From Neomegalonema sp. (GTDB lineage Bacteria; Pseudomonadota; Alphaproteobacteria; Rhodobacterales; Rhodobacteraceae), in assembly GCF_028688855.1 (NCBI RefSeq), contig NZ_JAQTXI010000003.1, forward strand, positions 1 to 64,000: a DNA stretch of 64,000 bases, in the 5' to 3' direction. The first letter of the stretch is position 1, and each line of letters begins with the position of its first letter. This document shows, one piece after another, positions 8,964 through 17,480 of the stretch. The notes under the pieces are model-generated. The model saw nothing but the letters and a program-made list of their open reading frames with translations, was not told the DNA's origin and did no database searches. The position numbers were made by a program, and so were the translations under genes.

Positions 8964-9498
8964 GGGTCATCCTCCTCGATCAAGGTGTGGTCTCGGGTCT
9001 GAGGCGAAGGAATCCGGGAGCGGATCGCGCCGGAGCGGCGCGAAGGATCCGGAAACGGGCTGTGGGGCGTCCGGGCGGAACCGCGCCCGGATGCGGGCTC
9101 GCCCCGGAAGGGGAGAGGGTCTGGCGGGCCCGGGCGGCGGGACGCGCAGCGTCCTGCGGAGCGGGAGCGGGGTCAGAGGATCGCCAGGGAAACGGCGCGG
9201 AGATTGCGCTCCGTCCGGCTTCGCCCTGAAATCAGGAGCGAAGAGCCCCGGTCCAGGGATTCTGTCGGAGCAGGATCCCGTACGGAGGCGCGCAGACAGA
9301 AAGCGATGCAGTCATGGGAGCCTCCTGTGCGAATTGTGGACGCTATGGACGAGTCGAGGGTGGATTCGAAGTAATTCCTCGAATCTGGTTCAGGAAAGGA
9401 CGCTCCGCAACCGGAAAATTCCCGGAACACGGAAATCCGCCCGACCATGTGTCCTGAGGGTCGCAATGGGTGGGTCGGCCGGGAGGATCCGGCGCGGT
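8964..9498. other. Low-density region between the small secreted gene and nhaA
   Basis: No conserved gene is recognised in these 535 bases. The only element with translation signals is the 27-codon minus-strand frame at 9232-9315. Several longer open frames here lack ribosome sites and family motifs. Confidence 0.4.
9232..9315 (-). CDS. Possible 27-residue peptide with a strong ribosome site
   Basis: ATG at 9315 is preceded by a perfect AGGAGG with a 5-base spacer, and the frame closes at 9234-9232. The peptide starts MTASLSVCAPPYG and has one Cys and one Trp. It may be a genuine small protein, a leader peptide, or a remnant of a decayed member of the neighbouring small secreted family. The size is far below what composition can confirm. 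Confidence 0.3.
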   Translation of the reverse strand: MTASLSVCAPPYGILLRQNPWTGALRS

Positions 9499-10725
9499 TC
9501 AGGCCCGCTTCTCGACCCTGAAGAGCCGCCCCGCCGCAAGGGCGAGAATCGCCGCCGCGAAGGAGAGCAGGGCGCCCATCTTGGCGGAATCCTGATGCTC
9601 ATGCCCGGAGGGGAAGGCGACTCCGGCCACGAAGAGCGCCACCGTGAAGCCGACCGCCGCCACGCAGCCCAGCACCGCCAGATCCGTCATGCGCATGCCC
9701 TCGGGCAGGCCCAGACCCAGAGGCCGCGCCGCGATCCAGCCCATCAGCGCGATCCCCAGAGGCTTGCCGATCAGCAGACCCGCCAGCACAAGCCAGGTCG
9801 CGGCGCCCATGGCCGAAAGCTGGACTCCGGCGTTGGCGAGCCCGAAGAAGAAGAGGATCACGTCCACGAAGGGCTTGAGCGCATGCTCCATGCGGTTGAG
9901 CAGGTCCGGCCCGCCTTCGGGACGCCCGAACCGCGCATCGGCGTGAGGAATGGCCGGAATCATCGGCAGAAGTCCGAGCGCCGGATGAATCCCCGCCTGC
10001 TGGAATCCCCACCAGCAGAGCGCCCCGAAGACGAGGTAGGGCCAGAAGCTCAGGCGGTCGCGGATCCATGTGGCGCGCGGCTTCAGCGGGTCCGCTCCGT
10101 CCAGAAGGCGCGGCAGCCTGTTGAACAGGAGCCAGGCCGCCCCCGCCATGGCGAAGGAGAAGACCAGCCAGAGCGGCTGGAGCTCGCCCGTGGGATAGAA
10201 GATCGCGAGGATGATCAGCCCGACCGCGTCGTCGGCGATGGCGAGCAGCAGCAGGAAGGCCACCGCCGGATGTCGCGCGCCGAAGACCAGCCGCCCCACC
10301 AGATAGGAGAAGGCGATGTCCGTCGCCGTGGGGATCGCCCAGCCGCGCCCGAGGTCGCTCATCTGGCCGATCAGCATCGCGCCGAGCAGATAGACGCAGA
10401 TCGGGCCGATCACGCCGCCCGCCGTGGCGATGAGCGGCGTGAGGGCCTTGCGTCCGCGCAGGGCGCCGCCCTTGAGCGCCACCGCCTCCCAGACCTCCTT
10501 GCCCGCCATGGCGAAGAACAGGGCCATCAGCAGGTCGTTGATCAGGTAATGGAGCGTCAGGGTCCGCCGGCCGTCATGGAGCTGGCCGACGATGGAGTCG
10601 TCCGCCAGCACGCTCTCGATGAAATGATGGTAGTTGAGAGGAGAGAGATTGGCCCAGATCAGTCCGGTGAGCGCGCCGCCCAGCAGCAGCAGGGAATATT
10701 CCCGGATGAAGGCGACGAAGCGCAT
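9499..10725 (-). CDS. nhaA: Na+/H+ antiporter NhaA
   Basis: Inner-membrane antiporter exchanging Na+ or Li+ for protons, used in salt and alkaline pH homeostasis. The 408-residue product has about 12 hydrophobic segments. Signature segments are WAIPTATDIAFSY and LLLLAIADDAVGLIILAIFY, the latter carrying the two adjacent Asp residues equivalent to E. coli Asp163/Asp164. The ATG at 10725 follows GGGAGGA; the open frame extends 79 codons further upstream but lacks family similarity. It lies 62 bases after the stop of xth on the same strand. The sequence belongs to a more divergent NhaA branch than the E. coli enzyme. Confidence 0.9.
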   Translation of the reverse strand: MRFVAFIREYSLLLLGGALTGLIWANLSPLNYHHFIESVLADDSIVGQLHDGRRTLTLHYLINDLLMALFFAMAGKEVWEAVALKGGALRGRKALTPLIATAGGVIGPICVYLLGAMLIGQMSDLGRGWAIPTATDIAFSYLVGRLVFGARHPAVAFLLLLAIADDAVGLIILAIFYPTGELQPLWLVFSFAMAGAAWLLFNRLPRLLDGADPLKPRATWIRDRLSFWPYLVFGALCWWGFQQAGIHPALGLLPMIPAIPHADARFGRPEGGPDLLNRMEHALKPFVDVILFFFGLANAGVQLSAMGAATWLVLAGLLIGKPLGIALMGWIAARPLGLGLPEGMRMTDLAVLGCVAAVGFTVALFVAGVAFPSGHEHQDSAKMGALLSFAAAILALAAGRLFRVEKRA

Positions 10726-10787
10726 GGAGTCCTCCCGGAGGTTTCGCGGGCCAGCCTGGAGCGCAATCGGGCGAACCGCAAGATGTT

Positions 10788-11579
10788 CTAGATCTCGATC
10801 TCGACCAGCACCGGGACATGATCCGAAGGACGCTCCCAGCCGCGGGCGGGACGATGGATCTCGACGGAGTTCAGCGCGCCCTCCAGATCCGGCGTCAGCC
10901 AGAGGTGGTCGAGACGGCGGCCCTTGTCGGCGGCGGCCCAGTCCGGCGCGCGATAGGACCACCAGGAATAGAGCTTCTCGTGAGCGGGCGTGAACCGGCG
11001 CGCCGAATCGATCCAGCCGCCCGCCGCCTGAATCGCGTCGAGGGTGGAGGTTTCGAGGGGCGTATGGCTCACCACGTCGAGGAGCGCCTTGTGCGACCAG
11101 ACGTCATGCTCCTGAGGGGCGATGTTGAAATCGCCCATGGCCATGCTGGAGGCCGCGCCCTTCGCGGACCATTCGCCGAGGTCCTCCAGAAAGCGGAGCT
11201 TGTGCGCGAATTTCGGATTGGCCTGCGGGTCGGCGAGATCGCCCCCGGCGGGGATGTAGAAGTTGTGGAGCCTCAGGCCCTGGGCCATGGTGGCGGCGAT
11301 GTGGCGGGCGTCTCCGGCGCGGCCGAAATCCTGCGATTCGACGTCATGCAGCGGATGTTTCGAGAGAATCGCCACGCCGTTGTAGCCCGGTTGCCCCCTC
11401 ACCGCCTGATGCGCGTAGCCGAGCGCCGCGAAGGCCTCGCCGGGGAAAAGCTCGGTCCTGCACTTGATCTCCTGGAGGCAGAGCGCATCCGGAGCGGCCT
11501 CCCGAAGATAGCGGAGGATCTGGTCCTGACGGAGCCGCGCCGAATTGACGTTCCAGGTGGCGACGCGCAGCCGGGTCAT
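10788..11579 (-). CDS. xth: Exodeoxyribonuclease III / AP endonuclease
   Basis: Mg2+-dependent 3'-5' exonuclease and apurinic/apyrimidinic endonuclease of base-excision repair. Diagnostic motifs in the 263-residue product are TWNVNSARLR (residues 6-15), CLQEIKC with the metal-binding Glu, GDFNIAPQEHDVW, RLDHLWLTP and the terminal SDHVPVLVEI with the catalytic Asp-His. The start at 11579 follows AAGGGAGAA. It is followed by nhaA on the same strand. Confidence 0.93.
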   Translation of the reverse strand: MTRLRVATWNVNSARLRQDQILRYLREAAPDALCLQEIKCRTELFPGEAFAALGYAHQAVRGQPGYNGVAILSKHPLHDVESQDFGRAGDARHIAATMAQGLRLHNFYIPAGGDLADPQANPKFAHKLRFLEDLGEWSAKGAASSMAMGDFNIAPQEHDVWSHKALLDVVSHTPLETSTLDAIQAAGGWIDSARRFTPAHEKLYSWWSYRAPDWAAADKGRRLDHLWLTPDLEGALNSVEIHRPARGWERPSDHVPVLVEIEI

Positions 11580-11692
11580 GACGTTTTCTCCCTTCGTGGA
11601 TTCGCGCAAGGGTCTAGCCTGAAAACGGCTCCGCGCCCAAGGCTGAAAGCCCGGGCGCGGGGTGGGAAGAGACGGCCTTCCGCAGGCGGAGG

Positions 11693-12334
11693 TCAGTCCT
11701 TCTGCGGAACCGCGCCGCCGAAAGGCAGCATCCGGCGCAGGACTCCGTCGCGGTTGACGAACTGATGCTTCAGCGCGGCGAGGGCGTGTCCGGCGACCAC
11801 CAGCACGAGGCCCCAGGCGATCAGGCTATGGACCTCCTTCCAGAGATTCCACGAGGCGTTCATCAGCCGCGATCCGGTCAGCTCGGCCCCGATCAGCCCG
11901 AGGCTCTGGGCGAGCTGGGCGGCCGCCTGCGGCGTGGTGAGGTGGGGCAGGGTCAGCCAGTCGAAGATCTTGACCGGCGTGGTCAGGGGCGAGGCCGAAA
12001 CCGACCACCAGCCCGAAAGCGGCATGAGGATCATCAGCGTGTAAAGCGCCAGATGTCCGAGATGGGCCACGCCCTTCTCCCAGACCGGCATGCCGCGCGG
12101 CAGCCTGGGCGCCGCGCCTCCGGCGAAGCGCCAGAAGATCCGCGCCAGCGCGAGGCCCAGCACGATCAGCCCGAGGGATTTGTGCAGATTGGTCGGTTCG
12201 ATCTTGTCGAAGCCCTTCAGCACGTCCGCGATGTAGAGCCCGAAGAAGAACAGGCCGATGATCAGGATCGCGAGGGTCCAGTGGAGGAACTTGGCCGGAG
12301 CGCCCCAGCGCTCGGGCGTGTTGCGGATGGGCAT
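11693..12334 (-). CDS. Cytochrome b561 family membrane protein
   Basis: Di-haem b-type cytochrome of the inner membrane with four transmembrane helices (213 residues). Likely haem-ligand histidines fall in FLHWTLAIL, NLHKSLGL, HLGHLALYTL and EVHSLIAWGL..HALAALKH. The start at 12334 (MPIRNTPERWG) has a GGAGCGAGAG site. It is followed upstream on the same strand by a yceI-like gene, the common yceJ-yceI pairing. The physiological electron partners are not known from sequence. Confidence 0.88.
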   Translation of the reverse strand: MPIRNTPERWGAPAKFLHWTLAILIIGLFFFGLYIADVLKGFDKIEPTNLHKSLGLIVLGLALARIFWRFAGGAAPRLPRGMPVWEKGVAHLGHLALYTLMILMPLSGWWSVSASPLTTPVKIFDWLTLPHLTTPQAAAQLAQSLGLIGAELTGSRLMNASWNLWKEVHSLIAWGLVLVVAGHALAALKHQFVNRDGVLRRMLPFGGAVPQKD

Positions 12335-12414
12335 GGCTCTCGCTCCGGCGATGGCTGAGGTGCTGCGAAGGCGTCGGGCGCGCGGAGGAAGCCCCCTGCG
12401 CGCCCGGAAGAGGC

Positions 12415-12996
12415 TCAGGAGCCGGGGGTCAGTTCGAGGCTGACGCGGACCGGGATCTCGGCGCCGATGGCCGGGGCGTAGGTGCTCATGCCGTATTTCG
12501 TGCGGTCGATCACGCCGGTGGCCTCGACGCCGAGGGTCTCGGTCTGGGAGGCCGGGTTCGGGCCGAGCTGGAGGATGCGGACCTCGAAGGTCTCCTCGTG
12601 GGTCTGGCCGAGCAGGGTCAGGTCGCCGGTGACCTTCGCGGTGTCGTCGCCGGTCGTCTCGACCGACTTCGAGATGAAGGTGATCTTCGGGAATTTCTCG
12701 ACGTTGAAGAAATCGGCGGTGCGCAGATGATCGTCGCGGGCCGCGAAGAAGGTGTCCACGGAGGCGGCGTCGATCTCGAAGCTCACCTTGGCTTCGGCCG
12801 GGGCCTCGGGATCGTAATCGACTTGGGCGTCGAGGGTGCGGAAGACGCCCAGCGTGTCGGAGAAGCCGAAGTGGTTGACCGTGAAGCTCACGAGGCTGTG
12901 GCTCTTGTCGAGCGCCCAGGGGGCCGCCGAGGCGCCCGAAACGGAGAGGGCGGCGAAAAGGGCGGCGGCCGGGAGAGCGGTCAGGATGCGGCGCAT
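12415..12996 (-). CDS. YceI-family periplasmic lipid-binding protein
   Basis: 193-residue secreted protein with a signal peptide (MRRILTALPAAALFAALSVSGASA, cleavage about residue 24). It then has the YceI lipocalin-like fold pattern: WALDKSHSLVSFTVNHFGFSD, FDIDAASVDT-like segment, LRTADFFNVEKFPKITFISK and GDLTLLGQTHEETF. YceI proteins bind isoprenoid or other amphiphilic ligands in the periplasm and are often induced by high pH or acid. It lies 80 bases before the cytochrome b561 gene on the same strand. Confidence 0.93.
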   Translation of the reverse strand: MRRILTALPAAALFAALSVSGASAAPWALDKSHSLVSFTVNHFGFSDTLGVFRTLDAQVDYDPEAPAEAKVSFEIDAASVDTFFAARDDHLRTADFFNVEKFPKITFISKSVETTGDDTAKVTGDLTLLGQTHEETFEVRILQLGPNPASQTETLGVEATGVIDRTKYGMSTYAPAIGAEIPVRVSLELTPGS

Positions 12997-13311
12997 GAGT
13001 GGGGAATCCTTCCTTGCGGGTGCGAAACGGATCTGCGAATTCGTCGCCGCGAAGGGGGAGACCCATGCGCTCCTCTCGGGAGGGGGCTCTTCCGCAGCGC
13101 GAAAGGAAATAGGCTGCGCCAGCGCGGAAAACCAGAGGCGCGCGCGAGACTCTGCGTTCATCCCGGGCGGACAATCCCCCGGGAGCCTTCACCTCCGCGT
13201 GAGGCGCGGGGCGGGCGGAGGCCTCCGGGCGCGGGAGGAAGGCGTTTCCGCCTCTTCCGAAACCGCCTAGACTGCGCCGCCGATCTCCTCCCGCCGAAAG
13301 GACGCCCCCCC
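12997..13311. other. Divergent intergenic region yceI / gloB
   Basis: 315 bases without a supported gene. On the plus strand a weak promoter-like pair TTTCCG-17-TAGACT lies at 13245-13273, 38 bases before gloB. Nothing else is seen. Confidence 0.4.
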
Positions 13312-14082
13312 ATGGCCCTCGCAAGCTCCGCCGCGACGCTCCGGATCATTCCCTGCCTGAAGGACAACTACGCCTATCTGCTGCGCGATCCGGCCTCCGG
13401 CGAGACGCTGCTGATCGACGCCCCCGAGGAAGGGCCCATCCGCGCGGCGGTCGAGGAGCTGGGCGGGCGGCTCGACAAGGTGATCCTGACCCACCACCAT
13501 GACGACCACAAGGCGGCGGCCGAGCCTCTGCGGGCGGCCTACGGCAGCGCGGTCTTCGGCCCCGCCGCCGAAGTAGACAAGCTGCCGCCTCTGGACCGGG
13601 CGCTCGAACCCGACGCGGAGATTCCCTTCGCGGGCGGCTTTCTCTGGACCATCGCCACGGGCGGCCATACGCTCGGGCATCTGGCCTTTCACTGGCCGAA
13701 GGGGGGGATGGTCTTCACCGGAGACGCCCTGTTCTCGGCGGGCTGCGGCAGGCTCTTCGAGGGCGACGCCGCCATGGCCTTCGCGGGGCTCCGGAGGCTC
13801 AAGGCCCTGCCGCCCGAGACGCGGATCGGCTTCGGCCATGAATACACCGCGACCAACCTGGCCTTCGCCGCCACGGTCGAGCCGGAGAACGAAGCCGCCC
13901 GCGCCTATCTGGCCGAAGTGAAGGCCTCCGGGCGCTCGACGCCGAGCACGCTGGCGCGGGAGCTGGCGGTGAATCCCTTCCTGCGCGCGGATCGGCCGGA
14001 GCTCGCGGCGGCGCTCGGCCTGAGCGGCGCGCCGGAGGTCGAGGTCTTCGCCGAACTCCGCCGCCGCCGGGACAGATTCTGA
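13312..14082 (+). CDS. gloB: Hydroxyacylglutathione hydrolase (glyoxalase II)
   Basis: Hydrolyses S-lactoylglutathione to lactate and glutathione, the second step of methylglyoxal detoxification. The 256-residue metallo-beta-lactamase-fold enzyme has the binuclear metal motif THHHDDH (residues 60-66), the second-shell GGHTLGHLAFH, FTGDALFSAGCGRLFEG and a C-terminal substrate-binding part with GFGHEYTATNLAFA. The start at 13312 agrees with the family N-terminus; a longer in-frame extension upstream runs through intergenic DNA and is rejected. Confidence 0.95.
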   Translation: MALASSAATLRIIPCLKDNYAYLLRDPASGETLLIDAPEEGPIRAAVEELGGRLDKVILTHHHDDHKAAAEPLRAAYGSAVFGPAAEVDKLPPLDRALEPDAEIPFAGGFLWTIATGGHTLGHLAFHWPKGGMVFTGDALFSAGCGRLFEGDAAMAFAGLRRLKALPPETRIGFGHEYTATNLAFAATVEPENEAARAYLAEVKASGRSTPSTLARELAVNPFLRADRPELAAALGLSGAPEVEVFAELRRRRDRF

Positions 14083-14119
14083 AAGGCCGGGAGCCTTTCC
14101 GGCTGCGCTGGAGAACGCT

Positions 14120-14563
14120 CTAGCGTCCGCCGAGTCCGATCTCGCGGCGCGCGGTCTTCTGGCCGACGTAGCGGTCGAGCAGCAGATCGCAGATCCCCGC
14201 CAGGACCACGGTCAGGAAGGCCGTGGTCTGGAATTTCGGGACGGCGGCGAACAGCACCGTCGCCGCCAGCGTGAAGACCAGCGACATCCAGTCGTTGCCC
14301 GAACGATCCTCGACGCCGCGCGTGGCGCGCATGGTCTCCACCCCCACCGAGATGAAGCCCGCCACGATGAAGAAGGTCAGCCAGCTCAGCGCGAAGGTTC
14401 CGTTGATCAGCGGGATCTGGATGATGGTGCTCTGGAAGAAGCGGTCCAGCGCAGGCCCGGCGTCCGGCGCCGTGTTGAACAGGTGGCCCGCTCCGAACAG
14501 CGCCGCCACATAGATCAATCCCGCCCAGACATAGGCCGGAACGCCCCTGAGAATCGCATCCAT
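14120..14563 (-). CDS. Four-helix membrane protein of unknown function
   Basis: 147-residue hydrophobic protein with an ATG preceded by GGAGGA. About four transmembrane segments are apparent (near residues 10-28, 50-72, 92-108 and 112-130). It has a short charged C-terminus (GQKTARREIGLGGR). No motif that fixes a family was recognised. The gene lies alone between gloB, with which it converges, and a CPBP protease on the same strand 68 bases upstream. Confidence 0.7.
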   Translation of the reverse strand: MDAILRGVPAYVWAGLIYVAALFGAGHLFNTAPDAGPALDRFFQSTIIQIPLINGTFALSWLTFFIVAGFISVGVETMRATRGVEDRSGNDWMSLVFTLAATVLFAAVPKFQTTAFLTVVLAGICDLLLDRYVGQKTARREIGLGGR

Positions 14564-14631
14564 GCCGGTCTCCTCCGTTGTGCAGGCCTGAAAAGCTCCG
14601 GATCCTCCGGAGCGTCAAGAGCGCGGAAGGC

Positions 14632-15309
14632 TCAGCCCCCCACCGCGCCGTGATAGAAGAACCGCCCCAGTCCCAGCGTGAAGACCAGCCCGCCCCCGAT
14701 CCAGTGCAGCACGAAGACCAGCGGAAAGGACCAGGCCCGCAGATAGGCCCATCCGAAGATCAGCCCCGCCGCGAAGGTGATCGCCACCGGAACCCAGCTT
14801 TGAAACAGGATGTGGGCGAAGGCGAAGACCGCCGCATTGATCAGGATCCGCGTGGCGTCGTTGGGCAGCAGGGCGCCGTAGCGGCGGAAGAACAGCGTCC
14901 GGTAGAGGATCTCCTGACCCAGCACCGAAAACCACGGATAGAGCATCAGGATCGCGATCCAGAGCCGCGGATTCTGGCGCGGCATCGCCAGGAGCTGGTC
15001 CGGCGCCAGCCACAGGACCATCAGCGACAGGAAGGCCGCCGCGATCAGCGAGAAGCCGAGAATCAGACGCCCCTGTCCCTTCAGCCCGCTGAAGTCGACC
15101 AGCTCGCGCCAGCGGAATCCCGGCGTGATCGCCAGAAGCGCCAGCCCCAGCAGCGAGGTGCCGATGATCGCCGCGAAAAGCGGAACCTGCGCGATCAGGG
15201 CCGCCAGAGCCGCAGGCGCCGCCACATACAGCGCCAGAAACTCCGCCCAGAGCCTGCGGCGCGAAGCGGACAGGGGCGCGCCGTCGATTTTCCATAGAAG
15301 GTCGGTCAT
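14632..15309 (-). CDS. CPBP-family intramembrane metalloprotease
   Basis: 225-residue polytopic membrane protein of the CAAX-processing/bacteriocin-processing (CPBP, Abi) family. The active-site signatures are QEILYRTLFFRR (the E-x-x-x-R motif, with Gln in place of the first Glu of EExxxR), FAFAHILF (FxxxH) and a later HWIGGG. CPBP proteases cleave membrane substrates or act in maturation and immunity; the substrate here is unknown. The start at 15309 (MTDLLWKIDG) follows AGGACC; the longer frame upstream overlaps the tRNA and is not used. Confidence 0.82.
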   Translation of the reverse strand: MTDLLWKIDGAPLSASRRRLWAEFLALYVAAPAALAALIAQVPLFAAIIGTSLLGLALLAITPGFRWRELVDFSGLKGQGRLILGFSLIAAAFLSLMVLWLAPDQLLAMPRQNPRLWIAILMLYPWFSVLGQEILYRTLFFRRYGALLPNDATRILINAAVFAFAHILFQSWVPVAITFAAGLIFGWAYLRAWSFPLVFVLHWIGGGLVFTLGLGRFFYHGAVGG

Positions 15310-15385
15310 GGGGTCAGGTCCTGCATGGGCGTCGGGTCTTCGGGCGCGGAGCCCGCGTCGGGCGGACTCCGCGGAGTTTCGAATC

Positions 15386-15413
15386 TTGCGCGCGGCGGCG
15401 CGGCGCCTATGAT
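15386..15413 (+). promoter_or_regulatory. Promoter of tRNA-Leu (TTGCGC-16-TATGAT)
   Basis: TTGCGC at 15386-15391, a 16-base spacer and TATGAT at 15408-15413. This places a start about 15 bases before the mature tRNA. The -35 is the same hexamer as in the rpmE promoter. Confidence 0.6.
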
Positions 15414-15435
15414 GCCGCCTCACGACGCTTCCGGC

Positions 15436-15519
15436 GCCCGCCTGGCGGAATGGTAGACGCAAGGGACTTAAAATCCCTCGACTTCGGTCATGCCGGTTCG
15501 AGCCCGGCGGCGGGCACCA
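15436..15519 (+). tRNA. tRNA-Leu (anticodon UAA)
   Basis: Class II tRNA of 84 bases including an encoded CCA. The acceptor stem GCCCGCC/GGCGGGC pairs perfectly. The anticodon stem AGGGA/TCCCT encloses loop CTTAAAA with anticodon TAA at 15469-15471. A long variable arm GAC-TTCG-GTC identifies the Leu/Ser/Tyr class, and the T arm is GCCGG/TTCGAGC/CCGGC. The discriminator base is A, as expected for Leu. Confidence 0.97.
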
Positions 15520-15573
15520 GGACTCCCCCTCCGCCCGGACGGAGAAGCCCGGCGCGCGCCTCCGCCGAGGAGC

Positions 15574-16440
15574 TCAGCGGCCGCCCAGCTCGACGATGGT
15601 CTGGGCCAGCCAGGCGTCCTGAGCCCCCAGTTCGTAGGCCCGACGCAGATCCGGCGCCGCCTGAGCCTGCTGTCCGGCCTCCCAGGCGATCTTTCCGCGC
15701 CGCAGGAAGGCGTCGGCGTAGGCCGGATCGGCCTGGATGGCCTGTCCGTAATCGGCGTAGGCGCCCTGACGGTCGCCCGCGAGCAGACGGGCGTCGCCCC
15801 GGAAGGCGTAGGCCTGGGCGTCGGAGGCGTTGAGCGCCACGGCGGCGTCGAAATCGCGGATCGCCTCCTGAGGCCGCCCCAGCAGCACGAAGGCCCGGCC
15901 GCGGTTGAAGAAGATCCGCGGATCGCGGCGATTCGGATTGATCCCCGCCGCCCGGTCCAGAGCCTGAGCCGCGCCGTTTCCGTCTCCGGCCAGAACCAGA
16001 GCCGCCCCCAGGGCGATCAGCGGCTCGGGGTCGTTCGGCTGCGCCAGGGAGGCCGCGCGCTGGAGATCCGAAGCGGCTTCGCCGTAGCGGCCCATGCGGG
16101 TCAGGGCGTTGCCGCGGTTCAGCCAGGCCTCCATGAGGTCGGGCGAGGCCCGGATGGCGAGGCTCGCGTCGCGGGCGGCGAGGGAGTCCTGTCCGCGTTC
16201 GGCGAAGGCCCAGGCGCGGTTGACGTAGGCCTGAGCCTCGCCGCGCGGCGAGAGCCTCCCGCTCTTGACGGCCAGGGTGCAGGTGGTGATCACCTGAAGC
16301 GGAGTCTTCGCCACGCCGCAGGCCTCGGCGTAGGTCTCGACCTGGGCGAAGGCGGGGGCCGTCGGGGCGGAGAAGGCCAGGACGGCGCCGGCCAGAAGGG
16401 CGGGGCGCAGTCGGAACGGCGGGCGCGGCTGATGCGGCAT
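15574..16440 (-). CDS. Secreted tetratricopeptide-repeat protein
   Basis: 288-residue protein with a signal peptide (MPHQPRPPFRLRPALLAGAVLAFSAPTAPAFA, in short pieces: RLRPALLAGAVLAF core) followed by about six TPR units. Repeats show the A..L......A..A patterns, e.g. AWLNRGNALTRMGRYGEAAS, FFNRGRAFVLLGRPQEAIRD and AYAFRGDARLLAGDRQGAYAD. Cys residues near the N-terminus of the mature part (ACGVAKTP..TTCTLAV) may form a disulphide. The start at 16440 follows AGGAG. TPR proteins of this type are periplasmic scaffolds; the partner is unknown. Confidence 0.85.
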   Translation of the reverse strand: MPHQPRPPFRLRPALLAGAVLAFSAPTAPAFAQVETYAEACGVAKTPLQVITTCTLAVKSGRLSPRGEAQAYVNRAWAFAERGQDSLAARDASLAIRASPDLMEAWLNRGNALTRMGRYGEAASDLQRAASLAQPNDPEPLIALGAALVLAGDGNGAAQALDRAAGINPNRRDPRIFFNRGRAFVLLGRPQEAIRDFDAAVALNASDAQAYAFRGDARLLAGDRQGAYADYGQAIQADPAYADAFLRRGKIAWEAGQQAQAAPDLRRAYELGAQDAWLAQTIVELGGR

Positions 16441-16592
16441 TGAGGGGACTCCTGATTTCGGCCCGGAATTCGATGGCGAATCTTCAGACTTGAGGCTCTT
16501 GTATCTGGGATTGGCCTGAGGCGAAATCGAGGCGCCGCGCCGAGGGCGCGAATCTCTTCTGCGCGAGAATCCCCCGACCCAGGGAGCGGGCC

Positions 16593-17480
16593 ATGTCACT
16601 TCCGCTTCAGGCGGCGCTCTGGATGACGCTTTCGGCGCTGGGCGCCTCCTTCATGAACTTCGCGGTGCGGGGGCTGAGCGTCGAGCTTTCGGGCGCTTCC
16701 GTGGCCTTTCTGCGCATGGCCTTCGGGAGTCTGCTCTTCCTGCCGCTGCTGCTGAGGCCCGGACAGGCGCCCTTGAGCTTCTCGCGGCCCTGGCGGCATG
16801 TCCTGCGCGGGGCTCTGGTGGGGGTCTCGACGGTCTGGGGCTTCGAGGCCCTGACGCGCATGCCTCTGGCCACCGCGACCGCGCTGTTCTTCCTCGCGCC
16901 GATCTTCGTGACCGCCTTCGCGGCGCTGCTGCGGCTGGAGAAGGTGGGAATCTGGCGATGGGGAGCCTCGGCGGCGGGTTTTCTCGGGGCGCTGATCATC
17001 CTGCGTCCGGCGAGCGGGGAGGGGTTGTCGCTCGGCGCCTTCTACGCCGTGGGGAGTTCGGCGCTCTTCGCGGCGGCGCTTCTGGTGGGGCGGCCGCTCT
17101 CGCGCGAGGACGGCGCCCTCAGCGTGATGGTCTCGTCCAACGTGGTGGGGGCTCTGGCGGGCCTGCCCTGGGCTCTGAGCGCCTGGGGGACGCCTTCGGC
17201 GCCCTGGCTCTGGGGCGTGCTGGCGGCGGCGATTCTGGCGGGCTCGATCCGCTCCTTCGCCGACATCAAGGCCTATGATCTGGGCGAGGCGGGGTTCCTT
17301 GCGCCCTTCTCCTTTCTGCGCCTGATCTTCGTGGCGGTCGGCGCCTGGCTTCTCTTCGACGAGACTCCCGACGCCCGGACCCTCTTCGGCGCGACGCTCA
17401 TCGTGGGCGCGAGCGTCGCCACCGCCCTGCGCGAGGCCCGCAGGAAACGCCCGATCTCCCGCACAGGACTCCCCTCATGA
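16593..17480 (+). CDS. EamA/DMT-superfamily transporter
   Basis: 295-residue integral membrane protein with about ten transmembrane helices arranged as two EamA repeats. These repeats are typical of drug/metabolite exporters of the inner membrane. Family landmarks include the N-terminal LGASFMNFAVRG, the LTRMPLATATALFFLAPIFVTAFAALLRLEKVG segment (in parts) and a matching second half with GEAGFLAPFSFLRLIFVAVGAWLLFDE (in parts). The substrate cannot be inferred. Its stop overlaps the start of the next gene (ATGA), so the two are probably translationally coupled. Confidence 0.88.
   Translation: MSLPLQAALWMTLSALGASFMNFAVRGLSVELSGASVAFLRMAFGSLLFLPLLLRPGQAPLSFSRPWRHVLRGALVGVSTVWGFEALTRMPLATATALFFLAPIFVTAFAALLRLEKVGIWRWGASAAGFLGALIILRPASGEGLSLGAFYAVGSSALFAAALLVGRPLSREDGALSVMVSSNVVGALAGLPWALSAWGTPSAPWLWGVLAAAILAGSIRSFADIKAYDLGEAGFLAPFSFLRLIFVAVGAWLLFDETPDARTLFGATLIVGASVATALREARRKRPISRTGLPS

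Noticed and set aside
12598..13311. N-terminal extension of gloB through the yceI region
   Set aside because: The extra codons are Arg/Gly-rich antisense of yceI; the family start is at 13312.
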